From an archaeon (GTDB lineage: Archaea > B1Sed10-29 > WALL01): a stretch of 10,641 bases of DNA. How positions within the stretch are numbered: the first letter of the stretch is position 1; each line of letters starts with the position of its first letter. The translations under genes were made by a program, and so were the position numbers. This document shows, piece after piece, positions 1-5,405 of the stretch. The stretch lies in assembly GCA_030592525.1 (NCBI GenBank), contig JAUVIW010000026.1, forward strand, positions 1 to 10,641. Direction: 5' to 3'. Below the pieces are notes generated by a model that was not told where the DNA came from, made no database searches, and saw only the letters and a list, made by a program, of their open reading frames with translations.

Positions 1-2
1 AA

Positions 3-554
3 GCCAAGAGCGGGAATCCGACGCTGACAATGCACCCGAACGGGAACTACGGTGGCGCGGAGTACGGCGGGCAAGCAAAAACGCTGCAGGCAACGGCACC
101 GCAGCTCATGAGGAACATTTATCTGGAGATGGCGGAGTGCGAATTGGAATACGGCGTGTCGCTCGAGGTAACGCACCACGGGCCCACAGGATTCAAGACG
201 CCCTTAGTGTGGGCGGAGTTGGGGTCAACACCAACACAGTGGGCTGACGGGAAAGCGGCTGAGTTTCTTGTGCAATGCATCGAGAAAGGGATGAAGAGGG
301 AGAACAAGGCAGAAGTCGTGATTGGGTTCGGCGGCGGGCACTACGCGCCGAAGTTCACGGTCATGGAAAGCAGCGTGGCGTTCGGGCACATGTGCCCGAA
401 GTATGCCTGCGACCTCTTGGATGAGGGGATGATAAGGCAGATGGTTGAAAAAAGCGGCGGCGTTGACTATGCTGTGCTTGATGAGAAAGGGCTCAAAGGC
501 GGGCAAAAAGCATTGGTTAAAACGGTGCTTGATGAGATTGGGGTTGGATACTAG
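3..554 (+). CDS. dtdA: D-aminoacyl-tRNA deacylase (DTD2/GEK1 family), 3' part
   Basis: The enzyme hydrolyses D-amino acids mischarged onto tRNA (classically D-Tyr-tRNA) in the cytoplasm, a proofreading step. The reading frame is open from base 3, so the N-terminus lies outside the window; an internal ATG at 30 is not the true start, because the family-like residues SGNPTLT precede it. Motifs typical of archaeal DtdA are visible in order: HPNGNYGGAEYGG, EVTHHGPTGF, GFGGGHYAPKFT and FGHMCPKYA. The His residues in these blocks are candidates for metal and substrate binding. The stop is TAG at 552-554. No gene follows on the same strand for about 56 bp. Identification rests on recalled family motifs and is strong. 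Confidence 0.93.
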   Translation, partial: AKSGNPTLTMHPNGNYGGAEYGGQAKTLQATAPQLMRNIYLEMAECELEYGVSLEVTHHGPTGFKTPLVWAELGSTPTQWADGKAAEFLVQCIEKGMKRENKAEVVIGFGGGHYAPKFTVMESSVAFGHMCPKYACDLLDEGMIRQMVEKSGGVDYAVLDEKGLKGGQKALVKTVLDEIGVGY

Positions 555-582
555 CCTTCTCGGAAAACCGTATGCAGAAAGG

Positions 583-590
583 ATAAAAAT
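583..590 (+). promoter_or_regulatory. possible TATA box upstream of the endonuclease gene
   Basis: ATAAAAAT sits with its centre about 25 nt upstream of the GTG at 611, so transcription could begin at or near that codon and give a leaderless message. The match is loose and lies in an AT-rich spacer, so this is weak. Confidence 0.3.
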
Positions 591-610
591 GCCGGATAAG
601 TAAAAACGTT

Positions 611-799
611 GTGCAAATCAACTTGTTTGAGCTTCACTACCCCGTAGAAGACAAAAGAATAAAGCAGTGCCTAAGGGCATATAGTATCCTTCCAAAATAC
701 CGCAAAACAAGCATCGATCAAATGGAGCAAGCAAACGCACTCAATCGTCTGGTTAAGAAAACAGCCCACTGCTTAGAATTAAAACATGGGCGGAAATGA
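611..799 (+). pseudogene. N-terminal fragment of the endonuclease gene, cut by an in-frame TGA
   Basis: A 62-codon frame opens at GTG 611 and ends with TGA at 797-799. It is in the same frame as the endonuclease starting at 821, and the codons between the stop and that ATG (IKIVSSK) are open. Read through the stop, the join gives IKIVSSKMGYSVKEETVKDW, which looks like an unbroken helix-turn-helix of the kind often attached to archaeal LAGLIDADG enzymes, with its first helix upstream of the ATG. The simplest reading is one ancestral gene of about 337 residues with a nonsense mutation. Alternatives are a sequencing error, readthrough, or a separate small protein. The fragment shows no domain of its own that I recognise. 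Confidence 0.5.
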
Positions 800-820
800 A
801 TAAAAATAGTATCTAGTAAG

Positions 821-1624
821 ATGGGTTATTCTGTTAAGGAAGAAACAGTCAAAGATTGGGTAAGAGGGCGAGTGTCTATCCCCCTCGTAGCTATAGAACA
901 TATGGTAAATATGAATGGTGGGAAACATCTTAGGGAATACAAAAAGACAATCAAATACGTGTGTAGCTCGACTCAAGAAACAACACGAATCCCTCAACGA
1001 ATCAGTGATGACTTGCTTTATTTATGTGGTCTGATTGCAGGTGATGGGTGCATACCATATACTTTCAAAGAAAAAGGCAAACACTTGGACTACAGTTTTG
1101 ATATGATTAGTGGAGATCGTGAATTCTTGGATAATGTGTATGATCCATTGCTCAAAAAGGTGTTTGAAATCAATACTCAGAAGACTTTCTTTCACAACAG
1201 GGCGTGGATAAGCTCCAAGAGTAGCAAACCAACATATCGTTTCCTGACGCGAATTATGGGCATACCAAGAGGTAAAAAAAGCAAAAAACTAAGGATCCCA
1301 AAAAAAATAAAAGCGCTGAAAAGTATGGAAGCGATTCCCTTCATTGCGGGCCTCATCGACACAGACATAGGAAAACACAGCAAAGGCATGGGTGGGACTT
1401 TCAGGAGTGGGAAGTTAGTTGATGACTTAATTGCTTACTTCAAAAGCGTAGGCATAACAGCAAAAAGTTCTGGTCTCCACTACAAAGACAATATTTATCT
1501 GCAATATGATTTCAGAATCCCAAAAGGGGAGATAAGAAAGTTATATAAGCTCCTTGCATCAAAATATGTCCCTAGGCGTCGAAATCGGCTTGAAACAATA
1601 ATTAAACTTGCAGGGGTCGCATAG
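821..1624 (+). CDS. LAGLIDADG homing endonuclease
   Basis: This is a site-specific DNA endonuclease of the two-motif (monomeric) LAGLIDADG type, 267 aa from ATG 821. The first motif, LCGLIAGDG, is at residues 68-76 and the second, IAGLIDTDI, at 175-183. The acidic metal ligands D75 and D182 are both present, so the catalytic core looks intact although the last Gly of motif 2 is Ile. Residues 1-30 resemble the second half of an HTH (VKEETVKDWVRGR), and the rest of that HTH is encoded upstream beyond a TGA, so this start probably gives a truncated protein. No clear ribosome binding site precedes it. The gene is visibly AT-richer than its neighbours, consistent with recent arrival. Its last five codons and TAG stop (1622-1624) lie inside the 5' end of the tRNA-Leu gene. 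Confidence 0.82.
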   Translation: MGYSVKEETVKDWVRGRVSIPLVAIEHMVNMNGGKHLREYKKTIKYVCSSTQETTRIPQRISDDLLYLCGLIAGDGCIPYTFKEKGKHLDYSFDMISGDREFLDNVYDPLLKKVFEINTQKTFFHNRAWISSKSSKPTYRFLTRIMGIPRGKKSKKLRIPKKIKALKSMEAIPFIAGLIDTDIGKHSKGMGGTFRSGKLVDDLIAYFKSVGITAKSSGLHYKDNIYLQYDFRIPKGEIRKLYKLLASKYVPRRRNRLETIIKLAGVA

Positions 1625-1733
1625 CCAGGTCAATGGATGTCAGCTTCAAAATGTTGGTGTTCGACTTCATGCGCTAGGTTCAGGGCCTAGTCTCTTAGTG
1701 GGTTCGAGGGTTCGAATCCCTCCCCCTGCACCA
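1610..1733 (+). tRNA. tRNA-Leu(CAG) with D-arm intron and encoded CCA
   Basis: Acceptor strand GCAGGGG (1610-1616) pairs with CCCCTGC (1723-1729), followed by discriminator A1730 and an encoded CCA (1731-1733). The anticodon arm is CTAGG (1674-1678), loop TTCAGGG (1679-1685) and CCTAG (1686-1690), giving anticodon CAG at 1681-1683, which reads Leu CUG. A long variable region and a canonical T arm (GAGGG, TTCGAAT, CCCTC) complete a class II tRNA. The D-stem halves GCA (1619-1621) and TGC (1670-1672) are separated by 48 nt, far too many for a D-loop. Removing 36 nt leaves an ordinary D-loop, TAGCCAGGTCAA, and an 85-nt tRNA before CCA. No convincing TATA box was found at the usual distance; any promoter would lie inside the endonuclease gene. 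Confidence 0.93.
1634..1669 (+). other. predicted tRNA intron in the D-arm (about 36 nt)
   Basis: ATG occurs at both ends of the insertion (1633-1635 and 1669-1671), so excision of 1633-1668, 1634-1669, 1635-1670 or 1636-1671 all give the same mature tRNA. A 32-nt variant (for example 1638-1669) would leave a longer 16-nt D-loop. Around the junctions ATGGA (1633-1637) can pair with TTCAT (1666-1670, one G-U) and GTC (1639-1641) with GAC (1663-1665), leaving T1638 bulged. This brings the ends together but is not a textbook bulge-helix-bulge. The existence of an insertion is clear; the exact splice sites are inferred. Confidence 0.7.
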
Positions 1734-1756
1734 TTACCATCGTAAGAACGATGGTA
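1722..1756 (+). repeat. tRNA 3' end plus hairpin, copy 1 of a 35-bp direct repeat
   Basis: This copy begins in the tRNA acceptor strand (CCCCCTGCACCA, 1722-1733) and runs into a perfect hairpin, TACCATCGT (1735-1743), loop AAGA, ACGATGGTA (1748-1756), with one further T-A pair outside. It matches 1854-1888 at 33 of 35 positions. A direct repeat that starts within a tRNA 3' end is the usual layout of an attachment site. Confidence 0.8.
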
Positions 1757-1853
1757 ACACAACCTTTTCTACGCTCGCTAGCGCTCGCTTGAAAACGTTG
1801 ACGAAAACGCATTCCGGGGGGTCAAGGGGGGGCAGAGCCCCCTTAAGAATATA
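1757..1853 (+). mobile_element. possible remnant between duplicated tRNA-end sites
   Basis: These 97 bp lie between the two 35-bp repeats. No gene is visible. The stretch holds a repetitive GCTCGCTAGCGCTCGCT segment around 1773-1789, two copies of GAAAACG (1791 and 1803), and a very GC-rich stem-loop at 1826-1844. It could be all that remains of an element integrated at the tRNA-Leu 3' end, or the product of a simple local duplication. Confidence 0.35.
1826..1844 (+). repeat. GC-rich stem-loop
   Basis: GGGGGC (1828-1833) pairs perfectly with GCCCCC (1837-1842) around an AGA loop; G1826 and G1827 can add G-U pairs with T1844 and T1843. It is not followed by a T-run, so it is not a typical terminator. 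A second G-run (1816-1821) lies just upstream. It may be a dispersed genomic repeat, which cannot be tested from this window. Confidence 0.55.
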
Positions 1854-1888
1854 CCCCCTGCACCACTACCATCGTGAGAACGATGGTA
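1854..1888 (+). repeat. copy 2 of the 35-bp tRNA-end repeat
   Basis: CCCCCTGCACCA (1854-1865) repeats the tRNA 3' end including CCA, without the rest of a tRNA upstream. The hairpin follows: TACCATCGT (1867-1875), loop GAGA, ACGATGGTA (1880-1888), with an extra C1866-G1889 pair. The only differences from copy 1 are T/C just after CCA and A/G in the loop. The C-to-G closing pair here and T-to-A in copy 1 both keep the stem. Confidence 0.8.
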
Positions 1889-1890
1889 GA

Positions 1891-1910
1891 ACCATCGTGG
1901 AAACGATGGT
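1891..1910 (+). repeat. third related hairpin
   Basis: ACCATCGT (1891-1898), loop GGAA, ACGATGGT (1903-1910) repeats the hairpin of the two 35-bp copies without the tRNA part. It starts two bases after the second hairpin ends, so the two stand in tandem. The three stems are identical in sequence and only the tetraloops differ (AAGA, GAGA, GGAA). Confidence 0.8.
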
Positions 1911-1956
1911 AGGCTCATGTTGGAACAATAGCGGGAGCCTTGTTTTCGCGGAAACC

Positions 1957-1964
1957 TTTAAATA
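1957..1964 (+). promoter_or_regulatory. TATA box for the small membrane protein pair
   Basis: TTTAAATA is a consensus-like archaeal TATA box. Transcription would begin near 1986, leaving a short leader with the ribosome binding site AGGTG (1993-1997), 7 nt before ATG 2005. Confidence 0.75.
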
Positions 1965-2004
1965 GACGTGTTTTGTTGTGTAGCGCTGTAGAAGGTGTAC
2001 TGAA

Positions 2005-2274
2005 ATGAAGCTAAGCACATCGCAAAAAACACTCCTAAAGATAATTGAGCTGCAAATGGTTGGGTACATCGTGCTCGAAGTCCTCGCAGCACTGCTGCTC
2101 TACGCCGGAATACTCCCGAGCTTTTTGGCCACGTCGTTCGGCGGCGATGTCATAGTGAAGATTAACACGGCTTACATCATGATAGTCGGCCTTGTCGCAG
2201 TCCTGATTTCAGGGCTATGGACAGCCATACTCGTTGAGTTCGACTTTGTTGAGTTCAAGAAAATAAAATGGTGA
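2005..2274 (+). CDS. small two-TM membrane protein, paralogue 1
   Basis: An 89-residue protein with two predicted membrane helices, roughly residues 19-40 and 57-76, a short polar hairpin between them (GGDVIVKINT) and short charged ends. ATG 2005 has a good ribosome binding site (AGGTG) and promoter. I do not recognise the family. The next gene encodes a protein aligning over its first 82 residues without gaps at about 59 % identity by hand count. The best conserved blocks are LQMVGY, VLEV, AGILP, VIV-INT, and GLVAVL. Two such proteins expressed together suggest a heteromeric membrane assembly or a recent duplication; no function is assigned. Confidence 0.85.
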   Translation: MKLSTSQKTLLKIIELQMVGYIVLEVLAALLLYAGILPSFLATSFGGDVIVKINTAYIMIVGLVAVLISGLWTAILVEFDFVEFKKIKW

Positions 2275-2278
2275 TATA

Positions 2279-2554
2279 ATGGAATTACACGCAGCTCAAG
2301 AGTCATTGCTTAGGATAGTCGGATTGCAGATGGTCGGGTACGTGGTGCTCGAAGTCATCTTTGCGTTCTTGGTGTTCGCAGGCATACTGCCGCCAACACT
2401 GACCACAGCCATCGACGGCAATGTAATAGTGCAGATAAACACTGGCTGGATTATGATATGCGGCCTTGTAGCCGTGCTCTTAGCAAGCTTCTGGAGCGCA
2501 GTGCTCATCGAGTTCGAGTTTGTCAAGCCAGAGCACAAGCGCTTCAAGCACTAA
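2279..2554 (+). CDS. small two-TM membrane protein, paralogue 2
   Basis: A 91-residue tandem paralogue of the preceding gene, four bases downstream of its stop. Its ribosome binding site GGTGAT (2270-2275) overlaps the upstream stop codon, so the pair is probably one transcript with coupled translation. The two membrane helices occupy about residues 19-40 and 57-77; the C-terminus is basic (KPEHKRFKH) and presumably cytoplasmic. Differences from paralogue 1 are mostly conservative within the helices and larger in the loop and tail. The last 11 bp overlap the 3' end of the convergent DHH nuclease gene. Confidence 0.85.
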   Translation: MELHAAQESLLRIVGLQMVGYVVLEVIFAFLVFAGILPPTLTTAIDGNVIVQINTGWIMICGLVAVLLASFWSAVLIEFEFVKPEHKRFKH

Positions 2555-3923
2555 GCTGGACAGACACGATTTTGTTGAAGGACTTGATGAACTCGTCCTT
2601 CTTTTCAAACGGGACAGTAGCCCCAGCAGCAATGTTGTGGCCACCACCCTCACCGCCGACGCTGGCCGCGGCCTCCCGCATGGCCTTGCCAAGATGCAGG
2701 CCCTTGCGCACCAAGCGCCAGGTAGCGCGGCCAGAGAACTTGGCGTGGCCCTCCTCATCCATGCTGAAAGCGATGATGGGCTTGTCCTGGCCAATGACCT
2801 GGGCGCCATAAAGCATGCCCGCGATGACGCCGATTAAGGTGTCCTTTATTTCGGAGCCACCGTCCAGCAAGTAAGAGGAGCCAGTGTCTGTTACGCCCTT
2901 GGACTTGGCATACTCAATGCCGTCGCGCAGCATGCGGCGGTGCTGCCGCAAAAGCTCCTCAGCCAAGCCATAGTACACGTCGCGGTCGCCCATCGCAACC
3001 CTTATGCCCACCTCACCCTTCTCGTGGCGGCCGCAGGCGTTTAGTAAAGTGGAGAAATCCTTTGCGTCCTTGACAAAGGACTTGTCCTTCTCGCGAGTGA
3101 GCTCGTACACTTCGCCGACCATCGCCTTGAGATAGTTGTCGGGGACGAAATTGCGCTTGCCGTACACGACCAAAGCCGACAGCAAGCGGCGCTTCAGGTC
3201 ATCGGACAAGTCAACGTAGTAAACGTACTCGTCATCCTGCCTAATGGGGATGCTAGCGGAATTCAGGAAGCGGACTGTGCCACCCTCATCAGCTGTGATG
3301 CCGGGGAGAATGGGGTCAGAGTTGTACATGAGAAACTGCACTAATGGCCTCGAATGGCGGCCGAACAAGCGAAGGTCCTTCTTGGCGGTGATGACGCCGG
3401 CAGCCTCCGCATCCGCGAGAATCTTGCGGTTGAAGCCAATGAAAGCACCGGAGGAATCCTGCATGTCGCCGACAGCGCCGACGATTGCAAGGGCTGCGAG
3501 GTCCTGGTTGTCCGGGGACAATGCCTTGGCCACTATGTAAGCCATGCCAGCGCCGCTGATTTCCTTTGCGCCGTCCAAGCCCACCAAGTGGGCGTTGAAA
3601 TGCGGCTGGCTGGTCTCGCCGACGGTTGCGTGGTGGTCGATGATGGCGAATGACTTCAGGTTCTCCTCGATGACAGGGATTTGGCCTGAGCCAAAGTCAG
3701 CGAACAAGTGGTGCTCGCCCTTGGACTGTATGTCCGCAATGCGCGCGGAATCCATTTGTTTTGTGGGAGTTATGGTGTACTTTTTGCCCAGGCGGTCGAG
3801 AGCATTCGCGAGCAGGGCGCCAGCGCACAAGCCATCGGCGTCGTAGTGGCACACTATCGCGAAATTGTCATTGTTGCGGATGAAGTCCACTACGGGCTGC
3901 GCTTTCTCGAGGAGGTCTTTCAT
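2544..3923 (-). CDS. DHH-family phosphoesterase / RecJ-like nuclease
   Basis: This is a cytoplasmic metal-dependent phosphoesterase of the archaeal RecJ-like type, probably a single-strand-specific exonuclease in replication or repair (homologues include the CMG-associated GAN). From ATG 3923 it has 459 aa. Motif I HYDADG is at 26-31, motif II Asp in FADFG at about 76, motif III IIDHH at 94-98, and the C-terminal DHHA1 signature GGGHNIAAG near 430, so all expected metal ligands seem present. A GTG nine bases further upstream (3932) is possible, but a TATA-like box centred 28 nt from the ATG favours ATG 3923 and a leaderless message. Nuclease versus nanoRNase or other DHH activity cannot be settled from motifs alone. 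Confidence 0.88.
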   Translation of the reverse strand: MKDLLEKAQPVVDFIRNNDNFAIVCHYDADGLCAGALLANALDRLGKKYTITPTKQMDSARIADIQSKGEHHLFADFGSGQIPVIEENLKSFAIIDHHATVGETSQPHFNAHLVGLDGAKEISGAGMAYIVAKALSPDNQDLAALAIVGAVGDMQDSSGAFIGFNRKILADAEAAGVITAKKDLRLFGRHSRPLVQFLMYNSDPILPGITADEGGTVRFLNSASIPIRQDDEYVYYVDLSDDLKRRLLSALVVYGKRNFVPDNYLKAMVGEVYELTREKDKSFVKDAKDFSTLLNACGRHEKGEVGIRVAMGDRDVYYGLAEELLRQHRRMLRDGIEYAKSKGVTDTGSSYLLDGGSEIKDTLIGVIAGMLYGAQVIGQDKPIIAFSMDEEGHAKFSGRATWRLVRKGLHLGKAMREAAASVGGEGGGHNIAAGATVPFEKKDEFIKSFNKIVSVQLSA

Positions 3924-3946
3924 GGCTATCACTAAAGATAGCGTGG

Positions 3947-3954
3947 AATAAAAG
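3947..3954 (-). promoter_or_regulatory. TATA-like box for the DHH gene
   Basis: On the minus strand this reads as CTTTTATT, centred about 28 nt before ATG 3923. It falls in the 42-bp gap after the stop of the upstream 431-aa gene, and its T-run could also act as that gene's terminator. Co-transcription of the two genes is not excluded. Confidence 0.5.
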
Positions 3955-3965
3955 GGCGTTGGCTT

Positions 3966-5261
3966 CTACCTGCTAGCCGTGCGCTTGGATAATTCAGCGC
4001 CGCGGCCAGGGTAAGCTTTTTCCTCGATAGCCCAGGTGATTAAGGCAACCTTGCCTTTCTTCGCGTGCGACCTGTACTTCTTCTGCAAGGCCTTCGGGAA
4101 CTCTCCAAGAGGCTTCTCATCGTACCAGACCATTACAGGGCGCTTTTTGTCGGCGGCAGTGTTATACATGCTCTGCATTGTCTTGAGCTCCGCGTCATTA
4201 AGCGCGAGCTTGCTTCCGGGCTTGAGCAGCTTCTTGAAGCCGTCCACACCGAATGGCGCTTCAGCAGCAATGTGCAAGAGCTCCAAGTGGTTCAAAGCGT
4301 TCTTACGGATGCTGAGGTTCTCGCTGAACTTCGCAGCAACACCGCGGGCGATAGATGCGGTTCCGCCAACTGCCATTGTGCCGGCGCCCTGGAACGGGAG
4401 CTTGCCCTCACGCAAGTTCTTCTCCGGGTTGAATACATCCTTGATGGACTGCAAGAGCTTGGAGCCAAAGCCAGGCTCGCTCTCTGAAACAGGAGATGGA
4501 GTGTTGCCCTGGTCAGACATTCCACCGCCGCCAGTATCCGGTTCGGTAGTTGTGTCGACACCCTGGTCACTGAGTATGCCCTCAGCAGCATCGTAAACGC
4601 GCTCGGGCGCGCCGAAGAAGAAATCACCTACCTGCTTGAGGGGCTCGAGTTCGACATCCGGGATGACACCGCGCTTCATGCCCTCGTGGGCAACAACAGC
4701 TCCGGCGCCGACGATGAAAACACCGGCAGCAGTGCCAGTGCCAATCTTTAGTGCGATAACCTTCCTGCGCTTCTTGCCAATGCGGGCGAAGATGTCAGCA
4801 AGCTCTTCCTCGGGAATGTTCTTGCCCTTGGTGTAGTGCTTTTGGCTGATGGGGAGAACGTCCTTGCCATTCTTCATGCGCTTGGCGCGGGCGATAAGCT
4901 CAATAGTGTCAGGGTAGCTCAAGAAGTCCGCAAGCTCCTTGCGGCTGAAGCTCTTCAGCTTCTTTTTCTTCATGTACTCCTGCATGTATTTGGGAAGGTC
5001 CTTTGTCTCCTGGACACCCATGTGCTCAAGGAACTCGCCCTCCTTCATGCGCCACGGAGTCACTTCCTTCAGGCGCTTCTTGAGGAACAGGGAGTCGTGC
5101 ATCTCGTGCACTGGAATGCTCAGCCTGCCCACGAGCTTGCCCGGGGTGATGGTCTCACCGACGCCTAGAGGAGACATAATGAGGGAGCGAGCCTTCTTGG
5201 TCTTCTTCTTCACCTTTTTCTCAACGCGGACAGCGAATTTACGGGTAGTTAGCTTGGGCAT
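3966..5261 (-). CDS. unrecognised 431-aa single-TM protein
   Basis: I do not recognise a family. Visible parts are: a strongly basic N-terminus (residues 1-29, many Lys); a soluble helical region to about 166 with further Lys-rich patches (MKKKKLKSF near 97); one predicted membrane helix at about 168-191 (ALKIGTGTAAGVFIVGAGAVV) flanked by KKRRK; a Gly/Ser/Thr/Pro/Asp-rich linker around 232-264; and a C-terminal basic domain to 431. The basic side before the helix suggests that the large N-terminal part is cytoplasmic and the linker plus C-terminus outside, but this is inference. The start has a ribosome binding site (AAGGTG on the minus strand, 5267-5272) and a strong TATA box. It is divergent from the coiled-coil/transglutaminase-like gene. 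Confidence 0.85.
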   Translation of the reverse strand: MPKLTTRKFAVRVEKKVKKKTKKARSLIMSPLGVGETITPGKLVGRLSIPVHEMHDSLFLKKRLKEVTPWRMKEGEFLEHMGVQETKDLPKYMQEYMKKKKLKSFSRKELADFLSYPDTIELIARAKRMKNGKDVLPISQKHYTKGKNIPEEELADIFARIGKKRRKVIALKIGTGTAAGVFIVGAGAVVAHEGMKRGVIPDVELEPLKQVGDFFFGAPERVYDAAEGILSDQGVDTTTEPDTGGGGMSDQGNTPSPVSESEPGFGSKLLQSIKDVFNPEKNLREGKLPFQGAGTMAVGGTASIARGVAAKFSENLSIRKNALNHLELLHIAAEAPFGVDGFKKLLKPGSKLALNDAELKTMQSMYNTAADKKRPVMVWYDEKPLGEFPKALQKKYRSHAKKGKVALITWAIEEKAYPGRGAELSKRTASR

Positions 5262-5275
5262 AATGACACCTTCTT

Positions 5276-5297
5276 GTTACTACTTTAGGGTAGTAAC
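5276..5297. promoter_or_regulatory. 22-bp inverted repeat at the predicted start of transcription
   Basis: GTTACTAC (5276-5283) and GTAGTAAC (5290-5297) are perfect 8-bp arms around a 6-bp centre. On the minus strand the predicted transcription start for the 431-aa gene falls near 5278, inside the repeat, immediately after the TATA box. A repressor operator is the natural reading; a hairpin at the extreme 5' end of the message is the alternative. Confidence 0.6.
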
Positions 5298-5300
5298 ATA

Positions 5301-5308
5301 TTTATAAA
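5301..5308 (-). promoter_or_regulatory. TATA box for the 431-aa gene
   Basis: TTTATAAA, itself palindromic, lies 43 nt (centre) upstream of ATG 5261, predicting a leader of about 17 nt that contains the ribosome binding site. The context CCTTTATAAATAT on the minus strand is a strong archaeal match. Confidence 0.7.
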
Positions 5309-5349
5309 GGTTATTGTTTGGGCACTAGCGCATGAAAACGCCAAACAGC

Positions 5350-5380
5350 TTTAAAAGACTATTGCGGGCAAACGTATTTA
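5350..5380 (+). promoter_or_regulatory. two candidate TATA boxes for the coiled-coil protein gene
   Basis: TTTAAAA (5350-5356) predicts a start near 5380 and a leader of about 25 nt; TATTTA (5375-5380) is centred about 28 nt from ATG 5406 and would give a leaderless message. No good ribosome binding site precedes the ATG, which mildly favours the second. Confidence 0.45.
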
Positions 5381-5405
5381 TGCCAATAAGGGGTAATTCG
5401 GGAAC

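Noticed and set aside
797..799. UGA read as selenocysteine or Trp
   Set aside because: No sign of recoding elsewhere in the window; other genes here use TGA as a normal stop (for example the regulator, ferredoxin, rhomboid and NFACT genes), and the residue is not at a known Sec position.
1722..1910. CRISPR-like array of palindromic repeats
   Set aside because: Only three hairpins with irregular spacing (132 bp, then adjacent), and two of them extend into tRNA sequence; no spacer pattern and no cas genes.
2544..2554. 11-bp convergent overlap of the small membrane gene and the DHH gene as a regulatory device
   Set aside because: Short tail-to-tail overlaps are common in compact genomes and nothing else indicates antisense control.
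2480..2837. Plus- and minus-strand open frames across the 3' end of the DHH gene
   Set aside because: They are alternative frames of a GC-rich real gene, with no ribosome sites or recognisable domains.
4036..5307. Long plus-strand open frames opposite the 431-aa gene
   Set aside because: They lie antisense to a gene with promoter, ribosome site and sensible composition, and their translations are low-complexity.
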